The notes: generated from the letters alone by a model not told the origin. A stretch of DNA of 64,000 nt from Bacteroidales bacterium (GCA_017506175.1 JAFVNW010000055.1:1-64000), one strand, 5' to 3'. Positions 15,552 through 23,938 are shown, numbered from the stretch's first letter. Numbers and translations are program-made.

Positions 15552-16606
15552 AACCGCTAACATTCCCATTGTTATTCCTCGCTCTCCTGCTGTGCACCGC
15601 CTGCAATCGACATTGCCCATGCACGCAGCAAGGCACTGGTTTCGTTTGGCATTCTGAACCCAAAGAGGCAAATGTCCTCCACATATCTATTCATCCGTCA
15701 ATACTCCCCTTCTCTGGAAAAACCCTCGAAGTGAAATATGTGAAGATGAATGGCGCTCTACATCCTGTGTCAGAGGTGGTGGATTGCAAATCTTTCATCA
15801 ATATCTACGACAGCGAGGACTCTGTTGCTCGGAGAAACAACGAATATTATCGTATAAACCCTATCGTGAACTATTTCAAGGACAAAAATTACCTTTACTT
15901 TTATATAGAACAAGAAAAACCTCCTTACGACGATTTCCTGACCGTGATGGGAAAATGCGATGACTATGAGGTACTTGGAGGAGAATATTTGCGAGTGGGT
16001 GACAAAATCTACAGCAGAGGTATCGAAGTGGCAGGTGCCGATTTGGCATCCTTTCATACCATAGAAGTCTTACGGAAATATAGCGAATGGCAGGCTATCT
16101 TGGGGAAAGACAAGAATCATATCTACCTGTATGACAAGCCGATGACCAAAAGCCAATCGGAAGGATTTATAATTGATTCCTCTCTCCTCTTTTCCGACGG
16201 AGAATCGGCCACTATCATCAATAAATATCTGGATTACAATAACATTGACTCTATCAGCGTCTCCAAAAAATCGTTTGACGCCACCTATCGCCATTGCGGC
16301 AAAGGATGTTTCGATTTTCAAAAACAAGATTTGAAATTCATCAAGGACAAAACGTTACGGGAAGAAATCGCCTACTACTATGCCATTCGGGATGATGAGG
16401 AAAATCTGTGCGAAGAGCCCACCGCTGTCCTGCTATCGCAGGGAGGAGAGGAGTTCTATCTCAACACATTGAAAGGGGTGGAAAATGCCTGTAGTTTTCC
16501 TGAGAATTCGCCCGTCACCTGCCAAGCCTACTGGCTGAAAATTCACACCCCCAACGGCGTTTTCGATGAGGTGGTGATTTACGATATGAAAACCACCGTG
16601 AAATAA
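15548..16606 (+). CDS. DKNYY-domain lipoprotein
   Basis: This 352-residue protein has signal peptide MKPLTFPLLFLALLL and lipobox CTAC. DKNYY-type segments are visible: YFKDKNYLYFYIEQ (~residue 114), EVAGADLASFHTIEVL (~160), ILGKDKNHIYLYDKPM (~184). Members of this family are extracytoplasmic and their role is unknown. The start ATG overlaps the previous stop codon. The first 48 bases are identical to those of the lipoprotein at 13514, but neither the upstream nor the mature sequences match. Confidence 0.75.
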   Translation: MKPLTFPLLFLALLLCTACNRHCPCTQQGTGFVWHSEPKEANVLHISIHPSILPFSGKTLEVKYVKMNGALHPVSEVVDCKSFINIYDSEDSVARRNNEYYRINPIVNYFKDKNYLYFYIEQEKPPYDDFLTVMGKCDDYEVLGGEYLRVGDKIYSRGIEVAGADLASFHTIEVLRKYSEWQAILGKDKNHIYLYDKPMTKSQSEGFIIDSSLLFSDGESATIINKYLDYNNIDSISVSKKSFDATYRHCGKGCFDFQKQDLKFIKDKTLREEIAYYYAIRDDEENLCEEPTAVLLSQGGEEFYLNTLKGVENACSFPENSPVTCQAYWLKIHTPNGVFDEVVIYDMKTTVK

Positions 16607-16624
16607 CGAACGCACACGGTGCGT

Positions 16625-16690
16625 CCCGAATGAAACAACCGATTGGCCGCCATGCTATGATGGTAGGGCCGCCATACTATGACGGCCCTA
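16625..16690. repeat. Palindromic composite repeat, TAGGGCYG family, copy 3
   Basis: CCCGAATGAAACAACCGATT and GGCCGCCATGCTATGATGG precede a near-perfect 27-base palindrome (16664-16690, arms TAGGGCCG/CGGCCCTA). The same composite occurs at 17409-17499. It follows the DKNYY gene by about 20 bases. Confidence 0.75.
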
Positions 16691-16770
16691 CATGCCCCAC
16701 CCCCTTCATCCTTTAATCTTTTAATCTCTTCATCTCTAATCTTTCATTTTTCAATTTAACGAACTTGTCG

Positions 16771-16778
16771 TATCTTTG
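16771..16778 (+). promoter_or_regulatory. -7 box for the small membrane protein
   Basis: TATCTTTG followed by CGGG, 35 bases upstream of the ATG at 16814. This box is the main support for the small gene being real. Confidence 0.6.
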
Positions 16779-16813
16779 CGGGCTGAAACTTTTCCAGATA
16801 AATTCTGCTATTT

Positions 16814-17140
16814 ATGCTGCACAGGATGTTTAGTCGGGACACTCTTCGGCAATTTGCCAGAATATTTCTATTCAGTTGCATTGTGCTGGGTTGTATCGTT
16901 CTGCTGCTCAGTTTCTTATCCGCTGGCTACGAAGAAGAGACGAACCTGTCACCATTAGCTGTCACATGCTATAAGCTGTTAAAAGGTCTGCACTTTTCAT
17001 TGGGATTTTGGAATCGCCTGCTACCCGCTTGCTCATATTTCGCTTCCATAGCTACCACCAGTTTCTTGGTCAGTCTTGTGATTCTCACACTCATCAGATT
17101 ACATCTTTTTATTGGAAGGAGAAATCCGTCTGAAAAATAA
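16814..17140 (+). CDS. Small membrane protein, two predicted helices
   Basis: This 108-residue protein has hydrophobic segments at ~residues 17-37 (FLFSCIVLGCIVLLLSFLSA) and ~75-98 (FASIATTSFLVSLVILTLI), ending in a basic tail (RLHLFIGRRNPSEK). It has its own strong -7 box. No family is recognised. It sits between repeat clusters in a patch of accessory envelope genes. Confidence 0.55.
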   Translation: MLHRMFSRDTLRQFARIFLFSCIVLGCIVLLLSFLSAGYEEETNLSPLAVTCYKLLKGLHFSLGFWNRLLPACSYFASIATTSFLVSLVILTLIRLHLFIGRRNPSEK

Positions 17141-17163
17141 CCGTACTTTTTCCGTCAAATCCC

Positions 17164-17251
17164 CTTTAAGTGCCATTCTCTTTTCCGCAGCATTACCTGC
17201 GGTGTTCTTCCGTACCTGCCGCCCGTGCCTCAGACAGACGCGAGAGGCCTT
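17164..17251 (+). repeat. 87-base intergenic repeat, copy B
   Basis: Same element and orientation as 14292-14378 (CTTTAAGTGCCATTCTCTTT to GAGAGGCCT), immediately after the small membrane-protein gene. Confidence 0.7.
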
Positions 17252-17298
17252 TCGAACCCCACGTTACGGCGTTCATTTCAGTACACACCTCCAACCAC

Positions 17299-17394
17299 AA
17301 AACGTCCAAATCTATACTTTCAACCATATATTTGGACAAGATTATAAATTATTTTGTCCAAATGTACATTATTAAGGTACGATTTGGACGTTTT
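17299..17394. repeat. Nested inverted repeat, possible MITE or structured RNA
   Basis: The outer arms AAAACGTCCAAATC (17299-17312) and GATTTGGACGTTTT (17381-17394) are perfect 14-base inverted repeats. Inside them, TTTGGACAA (17331-17339) and TTGTCCAAA (17354-17362) form a second perfect pair, both pairs containing the same TTGGAC core. The interior is AT-rich and non-coding. No target duplication is evident. Confidence 0.6.
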
Positions 17395-17408
17395 AGTCTT
17401 ATAGGCGT

Positions 17409-17499
17409 CCCGAATGAAACAACCGATTGGCCGCCATGCTATGACGGCAGGGCTGACATATTGTAACAATTGTAGGGCTGACATAATATGACAGCCCTA
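17409..17499. repeat. Palindromic composite repeat, TAGGGCYG family, copy 4 (with partial duplication)
   Basis: The composite seen at 16625-16690 is here followed by a second, complete palindrome (17473-17499, arms TAGGGCTG/CAGCCCTA). A truncated CAGGGCTGACATA copy lies between, so the palindrome is partly tandemly duplicated. Confidence 0.7.
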
Positions 17500-17588
17500 C
17501 ATCTTTTCTAAAATTAATCATACATCCCCTCTCATTAATCATTAAAAAATACTATCTTTGCGGTTGGATTTTTTGAAAAAGAAAAACG
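17500..17588 (+). promoter_or_regulatory. Promoter of the PLP enzyme gene (duplicated segment, copy B)
   Basis: The -7 box TATCTTTG is at 17553-17560, 66 bases upstream of the ATG at 17627. The segment matches 14617-14700 almost throughout, with a small length difference near the ATTAATCAT repeats. Confidence 0.7.
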
Positions 17589-17626
17589 ACTAATTCATTT
17601 ATACATAATCATTTAAAAAATTGAAT

Positions 17627-18823
17627 ATGAAAAAATTTGATCCGGCAACGAACATTCAGTTTTCCAGTTCATTAGGAGACAAGCGCGGTGTGAACCCCGC
17701 CATTTGCGACAGCGCGACATTCACTTTCGAGAAGGCCACTGATATGACCGATACTTTCCATGGCGAAACCGAGGGCATGTTCCTCTATTCACGCCATTGG
17801 AATCCCAGCAACCTTGCGCTCTGCACCGCTTTAGCTGCCATGGAAGGCACGGAAGCCGCTTGGGCCACTGGCTCCGGCATGGCTGCCATCACCTGCGCAC
17901 TGCTCCACGAAGTCAAGTCCGGCGACCATATCGTATCCAGCATGACCACCTACGGCGGAACTTTCGCCTTCATGAACAACTACCTCAAGAAATTCAATGT
18001 CGATGTCACTTTCGTGAATTTCCAAGACCTTGACGCAGTGAAGAAAGCCATCCGCCCGAACACGAAAGTGCTCTATACAGAAACGATGAACAACCCGCTC
18101 CTCCGCATCGCCAATGTGCCCGAACTCTCCAAAATTGCTCACGCTGCCGGTGCTAAATTACTGGTTGACAATACATTCACCCCGATGATTTTCTCTCCCT
18201 ACCGCTTAGGTGCCGATGTGGTTATCTATAGTATGACCAAATTCATCAATGGCAAGAACGACTGTGTAGCCGGTGCCATCTGCGGTTCCGCCGACTACAT
18301 CAACTCCCTCATTGACGTGAACAACGGTACGGCCATGCTCCTCGGCCCGACTTTGGACCCGATGCGCTCCACCAGCATCCTGAAGAACCTCTCCACCCTG
18401 CACATCCGCATGAAACAACACGGCGCAAACGCCATGTATCTGGCCAAGAGATTCAAAGAGGTCAACCTGAAGTACAACTACCCAGGCCTCCCCGAACACC
18501 CTGATTACAAACTGTTTACCTCAATGATGAACGAAGGTTACGGCTTTGGCGGCATGATTTCCATCGACATGGGTACCGCTAAAAAGGCCAGCGCAATCAT
18601 GGAGAGAATGCAAGAACTCGGCGTCGGCTACCTCGCCGTCAGCTTGGGATACTTCAAGACTTTGTTCAGCAACTCCGGCAAGTCCACCTCCTCAGAAGTT
18701 CCGGAAGAAATCCAAAAGGAAATGGGCATGAGCGAAGGCCTCATCCGCTTCTCCGTCGGTTTGGACAACGACATCGAAAACACCTTCAACCTCATCAAAC
18801 AAGCTATCGAAGAGACGAAGTAA
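17627..18823 (+). CDS. Cys/Met-metabolism PLP-dependent enzyme (gamma-lyase/gamma-synthase family)
   Basis: This 398-residue cytosolic fold-type I PLP enzyme belongs to the cystathionine gamma-synthase / methionine gamma-lyase / O-acetylhomoserine sulfhydrylase family. The PLP Lys is ~205 in YSMTKFINGKND; ATGSGMAAI (~82-90), YTETMNNP and LLVDNTFTP with the PLP-contacting Asp are all visible. SMTKFINGKNDC differs from the more usual SxTKYxxGHSD, so the exact reaction should not be read from family name alone. The ATG at 17627 is preferred over a TTG two codons earlier. It is monocistronic with a UUCG-loop terminator at 18847-18880. Confidence 0.88.
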   Translation: MKKFDPATNIQFSSSLGDKRGVNPAICDSATFTFEKATDMTDTFHGETEGMFLYSRHWNPSNLALCTALAAMEGTEAAWATGSGMAAITCALLHEVKSGDHIVSSMTTYGGTFAFMNNYLKKFNVDVTFVNFQDLDAVKKAIRPNTKVLYTETMNNPLLRIANVPELSKIAHAAGAKLLVDNTFTPMIFSPYRLGADVVIYSMTKFINGKNDCVAGAICGSADYINSLIDVNNGTAMLLGPTLDPMRSTSILKNLSTLHIRMKQHGANAMYLAKRFKEVNLKYNYPGLPEHPDYKLFTSMMNEGYGFGGMISIDMGTAKKASAIMERMQELGVGYLAVSLGYFKTLFSNSGKSTSSEVPEEIQKEMGMSEGLIRFSVGLDNDIENTFNLIKQAIEETK

Positions 18824-18846
18824 TTTTTCAAAATAAATTTGATGCG

Positions 18847-18880
18847 AAAAGGGCCGGAATCTTCGGATTTCGGCTCTTTT
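18847..18880 (+). terminator. Rho-independent terminator with UUCG loop
   Basis: Arms AAAAGGGCCGGAATC and GATTTCGGCTCTTTT pair around TTCG and end in a T-run, 23 bases after the PLP enzyme stop. Confidence 0.85.
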
Positions 18881-18889
18881 ATTTAGAGG

Positions 18890-18976
18890 TGATGATGGTT
18901 GTTTTCCACAAGGAATTCTGATGTTTTGATATTACTACCCCGCCTGCCGGCACTCCTTCTAGAATAGAAGGGGAAT
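18890..18976. repeat. 87-base dispersed repeat, copy 1
   Basis: From TGATGATGGTTGTTTT through ACTACCCCGCCTGCCGGCAC to AGAAGGGGAAT. The reverse complement recurs at 24073-24158 with a few differences, and the ACTACCCCG...AGAAGGGG part recurs, diverged, at ~24337-24390. The CCTTCT(AG)AGAAGG part is itself palindromic. The two long copies bracket the queA-to-DUF349 operon in inverted orientation. Confidence 0.8.
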
Positions 18977-18998
18977 CCTCACCCGTTCACTCATCGGA

Positions 18999-20216
18999 TC
19001 AAAGGTAGAGATTCGCGTCGCCGTAACTCAGGAAGCGGTAGCCAGACGCGAGCGCGTGTGCGTAAATTCGCCGCCAGTCATCGCCAAGGTAGGCGGAAAT
19101 CAACAACAGCAGCGTGCTTTTGGGTTGATGGAAGTTCGTGATGATCCCCTTCATCATCTTGAATTGGTATGAAGGGACAATCATCAGCTGCGTGGAGGCA
19201 GTTACATACTCCAAATGGTTTTCAATCAAGTAGTTGCGAATAGCCTCCAGAGCCGTTTTCACCTCTGTCCGAGAGATTTTATCGTTCTCATAATACTCCC
19301 ATTGCTCCACATGCAACGGGTTTTCAATCTGGTGATGCAACTTGGCCCCGATGATGAAAATGGACTCCAAGCTACGCGTCACCGTGGTGCCAACAGCGAT
19401 AATCCGTTTGTTGATATTATGTAATAAATTGTCTATCAGCTCTCTACGAATCACAATCTGCTCGTTGTGCATATAATGTTCACCAATGCAGTCGGTGGTA
19501 ACCGGCTTGAAGGTACCCGCTCCGACATGGAGGGTGACATACTCCGTGTTAATTCCTTGCGTTTTTAACTCTTGCAGCAGCCGTTGGGAGAAATGCAATC
19601 CAGCAGTGGGAGCCGCCACCGAGCCGTCGTAGTGCGCATAGACCGTCTGGTAACGTGTCTCATCCGACTTTTCAGATTGGCGTTTGATGTAGGGTGGCAG
19701 CGGGGTTTTCCCGTAGGCCTCCACCCACTCGGCGAAAGTAATATCTGCATTCCATTGAAAATCAACAAGAAAAGCATTTTCCACCTGCTCGCCCTTGGTC
19801 GCTAAAATCGGAATTGTCCCTTGGCTTGTCTGCACTTCAAAGGTCAGCGGGGACTTCCAGCGCTTGGCATTGCCCACGAAGCACTTCCAGGTCACTTTGC
19901 CCGTCTGCGCCAGCGCCTGCGTGAGTTCGGTGGTGGGCAGCACCGGTTCCAGACAGAAAATCTCAATGGCGGCACCCGTTGCATTGTGTACCAACAGGCG
20001 CGCATGAATCACACGTGAGTCGTTGAAAACCAGCATCATATCCTTTGACAGGAAGTCGGGAAGGCGATGAAATTCGCTGTCGGTGATTTGCTTTTGGGCG
20101 CGGTTGTAAACCAGCAATTGGGAACTGTCGCGATCTTCCTTCGGGAAAAAAGCGATGCGCTCATTCGGCAAATCGTAATTGAAATCTTCAATGCGGATGT
20201 TTTTTTGTTGAATCAT
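18999..20216 (-). CDS. queA: S-adenosylmethionine:tRNA ribosyltransferase-isomerase
   Basis: This 405-residue cytosolic enzyme transfers and isomerises the ribosyl part of SAM onto preQ1 in tRNA to give epoxyqueuosine. Family motifs are FNYDLPNERIAFFP, LVFNDSRVIHARL, PLPPYIKR, ETRYQTVYA, SVAAPTAGLHF, EYVTLHVGAGTF and a closing FLSYGDANLYL. It is longer than E. coli QueA, as is usual in Bacteroidota. It is the last gene of a three-gene run with the THUMP-like methyltransferase (48 bases upstream) and the DUF349 gene. Confidence 0.95.
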   Translation of the reverse strand: MIQQKNIRIEDFNYDLPNERIAFFPKEDRDSSQLLVYNRAQKQITDSEFHRLPDFLSKDMMLVFNDSRVIHARLLVHNATGAAIEIFCLEPVLPTTELTQALAQTGKVTWKCFVGNAKRWKSPLTFEVQTSQGTIPILATKGEQVENAFLVDFQWNADITFAEWVEAYGKTPLPPYIKRQSEKSDETRYQTVYAHYDGSVAAPTAGLHFSQRLLQELKTQGINTEYVTLHVGAGTFKPVTTDCIGEHYMHNEQIVIRRELIDNLLHNINKRIIAVGTTVTRSLESIFIIGAKLHHQIENPLHVEQWEYYENDKISRTEVKTALEAIRNYLIENHLEYVTASTQLMIVPSYQFKMMKGIITNFHQPKSTLLLLISAYLGDDWRRIYAHALASGYRFLSYGDANLYL

Positions 20217-20264
20217 GGGAGATATATAAAGTATAAGGTATGAAGTATTCGGGATGGTTTTGGG

Positions 20265-21464
20265 TTACATAAAAACACGTTTTGCTTTGATAATCGCGTG
20301 TTTATTCTTTGTCAATGTGGTGGCTATCAAGGTAATATCGCCACCGTCGGCGAGTTTCAGCCGCTTGCGGAGTTCGGTTTCGGTGAGGGGAAAGTTGCGG
20401 ACGGTGATGAGTGCCTTGTCCAAGCCAGAGATACCCGCTTTCAACTCGGACTTTCCCATTCCGAAAACGCTTTCCACTTCAAAAATCCTTCCGAAAAAGT
20501 CGGAATGGAGTTCATCGGAAGTGTAGAGATGGCTATGAGGATGCAACTTTTGAAGGTTCAGTTTGTTGGCTGCCTCGTTCATCATCTCCGCCTTCATCAA
20601 AGTGGGATGCGGTTCGTACAGGAACCTCCCCACATTTTCAGCCAAATCGACCACTGCATTTCGTTCGCCATAGCTGAATTGAGCTTTTTTAACACCATTA
20701 TTTTCCAAATTAACACAGAAAATCTGCGGATTACCAGCGAAATTCTCGATATTTTGAGTGTTAAAAATGCATAAAAGCTCCTTTACTTCATTGTGGACTG
20801 CCACCACGTGAATTTCAGCGACCAGCGGAAGTGTTCGCATCAGCTGGTGAATGTCGAGCATCGGAGAGAGTTTCAGCATGAGAATTGGCGTCTGTTGAGT
20901 CAGCAAAGGCCACAGCTTCAAGACATTCGGCTCGCAATCCTCCAAGCGGAACACTTTTTGCCCGTTTTTTCTGCGGGCGGGGTCCATAAAGATGCAATCG
21001 TACTTTTTATCGCAGTTTTCAGCTAAAAAAGCAGCGGCATCCGCACAATTCACCTCCACGTTTTCCAATTTCAGCTGGTGAAAATTGTGTTTGGCCGTTT
21101 CCGCCACCTCCTTCTGATTCTCAACATAGATAACCTGCTGAAAACAAGTGGCAAATGCGGCATCGTCCACACCCATTCCACCTGTAAGATCCAGCAGAGA
21201 GCGGTGATCAGGTGCCGATTTCTCCGCCATTTGTGACTTATAGTCGGCGGTCAGTTCGGAAGAGGCCTGTTCGACGGAGAGCGGAGACGGGAAAAGCAAA
21301 TCGAAGTTGCCGTACCACGACGGCAGCTTCGACTGTGCTTTCTGGCGTGCCTGAATCTGTTGCAGCAGCCAGCGTTTATCCCAATTGTCAAACCATTTGT
21401 CCTTCGCAGACAGCGCATAAACGTCATCGTTCAAATGCTCGCGGATGATGTCGGCGGCTTCCAC
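20265..21464 (-). CDS. THUMP-like class I SAM-dependent methyltransferase
   Basis: This 399-residue protein has the SAM-binding core LLDLTGGMGVDDAAF (~residues 90-104), VIYVENQKEVAE, and the catalytic-region motif CIFMDPARRKNGQKVF (~160). The C-terminal half (LKLSPMLDIHQLM...) fits the THUMP-like/ferredoxin-like domain found in Bacteroidota homologues. The family is presumed to modify RNA; the target base is unknown. The start is GTG at 21464, two bases after the DUF349 stop, with GAGGAA as ribosome-binding site inside the upstream gene's end. Co-location with queA supports an RNA-modification role. Confidence 0.88.
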   Translation of the reverse strand: MEAADIIREHLNDDVYALSAKDKWFDNWDKRWLLQQIQARQKAQSKLPSWYGNFDLLFPSPLSVEQASSELTADYKSQMAEKSAPDHRSLLDLTGGMGVDDAAFATCFQQVIYVENQKEVAETAKHNFHQLKLENVEVNCADAAAFLAENCDKKYDCIFMDPARRKNGQKVFRLEDCEPNVLKLWPLLTQQTPILMLKLSPMLDIHQLMRTLPLVAEIHVVAVHNEVKELLCIFNTQNIENFAGNPQIFCVNLENNGVKKAQFSYGERNAVVDLAENVGRFLYEPHPTLMKAEMMNEAANKLNLQKLHPHSHLYTSDELHSDFFGRIFEVESVFGMGKSELKAGISGLDKALITVRNFPLTETELRKRLKLADGGDITLIATTLTKNKHAIIKAKRVFM

Positions 21465-21466
21465 GG

Positions 21467-23587
21467 CTATTCCTCTTTGGGTTTGTCCATCATCTTGATT
21501 TTGTATTCCAAATCCTTGACTTCCTGCTTGGCGGCTTCGATTTTCTTGGAGAATTCGGCTTTCAACAGGTCGGCATTTTTGGAATTGGCGAAGAAGCCGA
21601 GGTTGTTCTCCCAGAGGGAAATGTCGCTCTTAAGTTGAGTCAACTTGTTGGTTAAGAAGCGTTTTTCCTTATCAAGCACCTTGTCGGCATTCGGGCTGTT
21701 GAGGATGTTGTCCACGCGGGTGCGGAAATTGCTGTGGCGTACCTCCTCCATAGAGACCTTCAGTTCGGCAAAGCGTTTGTTCACGGCTTCGCGGTAGGCG
21801 GTATAGAGGCGGTCTTTCTCCTTGATCGGAACGAATCCGATTTCGGTCCATTCACGCTGGTAGGCCTTGATGGCTTCGAGGTTTTCGTTTTTGTCGGGGC
21901 CAAATTCATGGTTTTCAATGCGTTGAATCAGCTCTTCCTTTTTGCGGAGGTTTTCGGCCTCGATGCTGTCGATATTTTTGAAGTAGTTGGATTTGGCTTC
22001 GAAGAACTCGTCACAAGCGGCGCGGAAACGTTTCCAGATGGCTTCGGAGTGGCGTTGCGCGGTGGCTCCCACCTCTTTCCACTCTTTTTGGAGTTGGAGA
22101 ATCTCATCGGTGGCGGCGCGCCAGTCGGTGCGTTTGGCGATGGCTTCGGCACGGATGGCCAGATCCACCTTTTTGTTGTAATTGTTTTGTTGTTCCTCCT
22201 TGACCTTGCCGAAGAACTCCTTTTTCTTTTCAAAGAATCTGTCCAGCGTACCTTTGAAGCGAGTCCAGATCTCTTCGTTTACCTTTGGAGGTGCCGCACC
22301 GAGGGTCTTCCACACTTTCAGAAGTTCGGAGAGTTGGTCGCCGACGGCATTGTATTCCTTGATACTTTCGGTCGGTTGCGCGGCCACTTCCTCCGCTTTT
22401 TCGCAGAGGACCACCTTGGCGTTGTAGTTGTTCTGCTGTTCGGCGAAGATCTGCTCGTAATGTTCGCGGCGGCGTTGGTTCACTTGGTCGGAAGCGGCCT
22501 TGAAGCGTTCCCACAGTTCCTCTTTTTTCTCTTCTGGAACGGGACCGATTTCGCGCCACTGGTTGTGAAGTTCCTGCAACTCGTTGAATGACTTGTTGAT
22601 AGACTCTTGAAGGATGAGTGATTCAGCGGCTTCGCACAACTTGATTTTCTGTTCCATGTTCTTTTTCAGATCCAGCGAACGGAGTTCTTTGTTGATGCGG
22701 AGGATATCATAGAATTTCTCCACATAGAAGTGGTAATTCTCCCACAGGTTGTTGGATTCACCCTGTGGAACCGGACCGATGTTTTTCCATTTTTCCTGAA
22801 GCACCTTGAACTTGTCGTTGAGTTCCTTGAGGTTGCTTTCAGATTCCACGAGCACGCGAAGTTCCTCGAGGACATCGTTTTTAGCCTTGAGGTTATTTTG
22901 TTTCTCGATTTCCAGATTTTCCAAGTATTTGGCTTTATTGTTCTTGAAAACCTGCAAAGATTCGTTGAATTTCTTTTCAGTTTCTGAAACTTCCGGGGTG
23001 AAATCAGCCTCATTGCCGCCTTCGGCGATGAATTTCTCGCGCTGTTCCTTGCGTTCCTCTTTCAATTGGGCGATGATTTTCACTCTCAGGATGCCGACAC
23101 GCTGTTTGATTTTGTTGATGTCGGGGTCGGCGACGATGCGGTGGAACTCCTCTACAGACTGTTCGAGCGGAAGGTCTTTGTATTCCGCTTCAATTTGCTC
23201 GGGAGATTCCTCTGCGGCGGTTTCATTCTCTTCAGTTTCGGAAGTTTGTGCGTCCGCATTCTCAATATCGGACATCATTTCCGAAACCGTGGCGGGTTGT
23301 TCGGTGGCAGGCTCCGTGGCAACGGGCTCTTCTGCCAGAGCAGGTTCCTCAGCCGGAGTGGGCTCTTCAGCCGGAGCGGGTTCTTCTACCGGAGCGGGTT
23401 CCTCTACAACAGCCGGTGTTTCGGGTTGAACGGGTTGAGTGTTTTCAGATTGAAGTTCTGGCTGTGTTTCTGCACTTTCAACGGCAGGGGCAGCCACATT
23501 TTTTTGGGCTTCTTCGGAAGCGCCAGGGGTCGCATTAAGATCTTGATTTTCATCATTTTCCGTGCGGAGCAGGTCGTTTGATTCCAT
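21467..23587 (-). CDS. DUF349 domain protein
   Basis: This 706-residue cytoplasmic protein has two parts. Residues ~1-130 are acidic and Pro/Glu/Ala-rich with tandem EEPAPVEEPAPAEEP-type repeats (probably disordered and length-variable). Residues ~170-680 carry at least five DUF349 repeats recognised by their W...G..P...E..W.R(F) pattern: KWKNIGPVPQGESNNLW, QWREIGPVPEEKKEELW, VWKTLGAAPPKVNEEIW, EWKEVGATAQRHSEAIW, EWTEIGFVPIKEKDRLY. It ends in a coiled-coil-like stretch. DUF349 proteins are helical and of unsettled function. It is first gene of the run leading to the methyltransferase and queA, from a TACTTTTG promoter. Confidence 0.9.
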   Translation of the reverse strand: MESNDLLRTENDENQDLNATPGASEEAQKNVAAPAVESAETQPELQSENTQPVQPETPAVVEEPAPVEEPAPAEEPTPAEEPALAEEPVATEPATEQPATVSEMMSDIENADAQTSETEENETAAEESPEQIEAEYKDLPLEQSVEEFHRIVADPDINKIKQRVGILRVKIIAQLKEERKEQREKFIAEGGNEADFTPEVSETEKKFNESLQVFKNNKAKYLENLEIEKQNNLKAKNDVLEELRVLVESESNLKELNDKFKVLQEKWKNIGPVPQGESNNLWENYHFYVEKFYDILRINKELRSLDLKKNMEQKIKLCEAAESLILQESINKSFNELQELHNQWREIGPVPEEKKEELWERFKAASDQVNQRRREHYEQIFAEQQNNYNAKVVLCEKAEEVAAQPTESIKEYNAVGDQLSELLKVWKTLGAAPPKVNEEIWTRFKGTLDRFFEKKKEFFGKVKEEQQNNYNKKVDLAIRAEAIAKRTDWRAATDEILQLQKEWKEVGATAQRHSEAIWKRFRAACDEFFEAKSNYFKNIDSIEAENLRKKEELIQRIENHEFGPDKNENLEAIKAYQREWTEIGFVPIKEKDRLYTAYREAVNKRFAELKVSMEEVRHSNFRTRVDNILNSPNADKVLDKEKRFLTNKLTQLKSDISLWENNLGFFANSKNADLLKAEFSKKIEAAKQEVKDLEYKIKMMDKPKEE

Positions 23588-23635
23588 AAAAAAAATAGAC
23601 TTTTAAATTAAAAATTTAGTGTTTCAAAAGGTCGG

Positions 23636-23643
23636 CAAAAGTA
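23636..23643 (-). promoter_or_regulatory. -7 box of the DUF349-methyltransferase-queA operon
   Basis: TACTTTTG on the reverse strand, 48 bases upstream of the ATG at 23587; no other promoter is seen before queA. Confidence 0.65.
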
Positions 23644-23701
23644 CAACTTTTTTTGTGATTGTGAAATTTTGTTTTGGGGCCACTACTGACGTGCTCTCCC
23701 C

Positions 23702-23805
23702 GTGTGTCGAAGACACACAATCTCAGTAACCCCAGACTAACGAACGTAGTGAGTGCAGTCTGGGGAAAGGCGGACGCTCGCGAAAAAAGCGTCTCGGAGA
23801 GACGC
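23702..23805. repeat. Hairpin array, IS200-flank related
   Basis: GTGTGTCGAAGACACAC (23702-23718), CCCCAGACT...AGTCTGGGG (23730-23765) and GCGTCTCGGAGAGACGC (23789-23805) are three successive stem-loops. The middle stem is homologous to 14442-14477 in reverse orientation. No transposase is adjacent. Confidence 0.65.
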
Positions 23806-23938
23806 GACTATTGACCGCGAATTGCGCGGATTACGCGAATGGATGCACGTTTACCTGATACGTATTCCGTTTCAAATCAAGATGTTACGATGTTGGGGGT
23901 ATCACAATAGTAGTATTCCGTGTATTACAAGATTAAAA

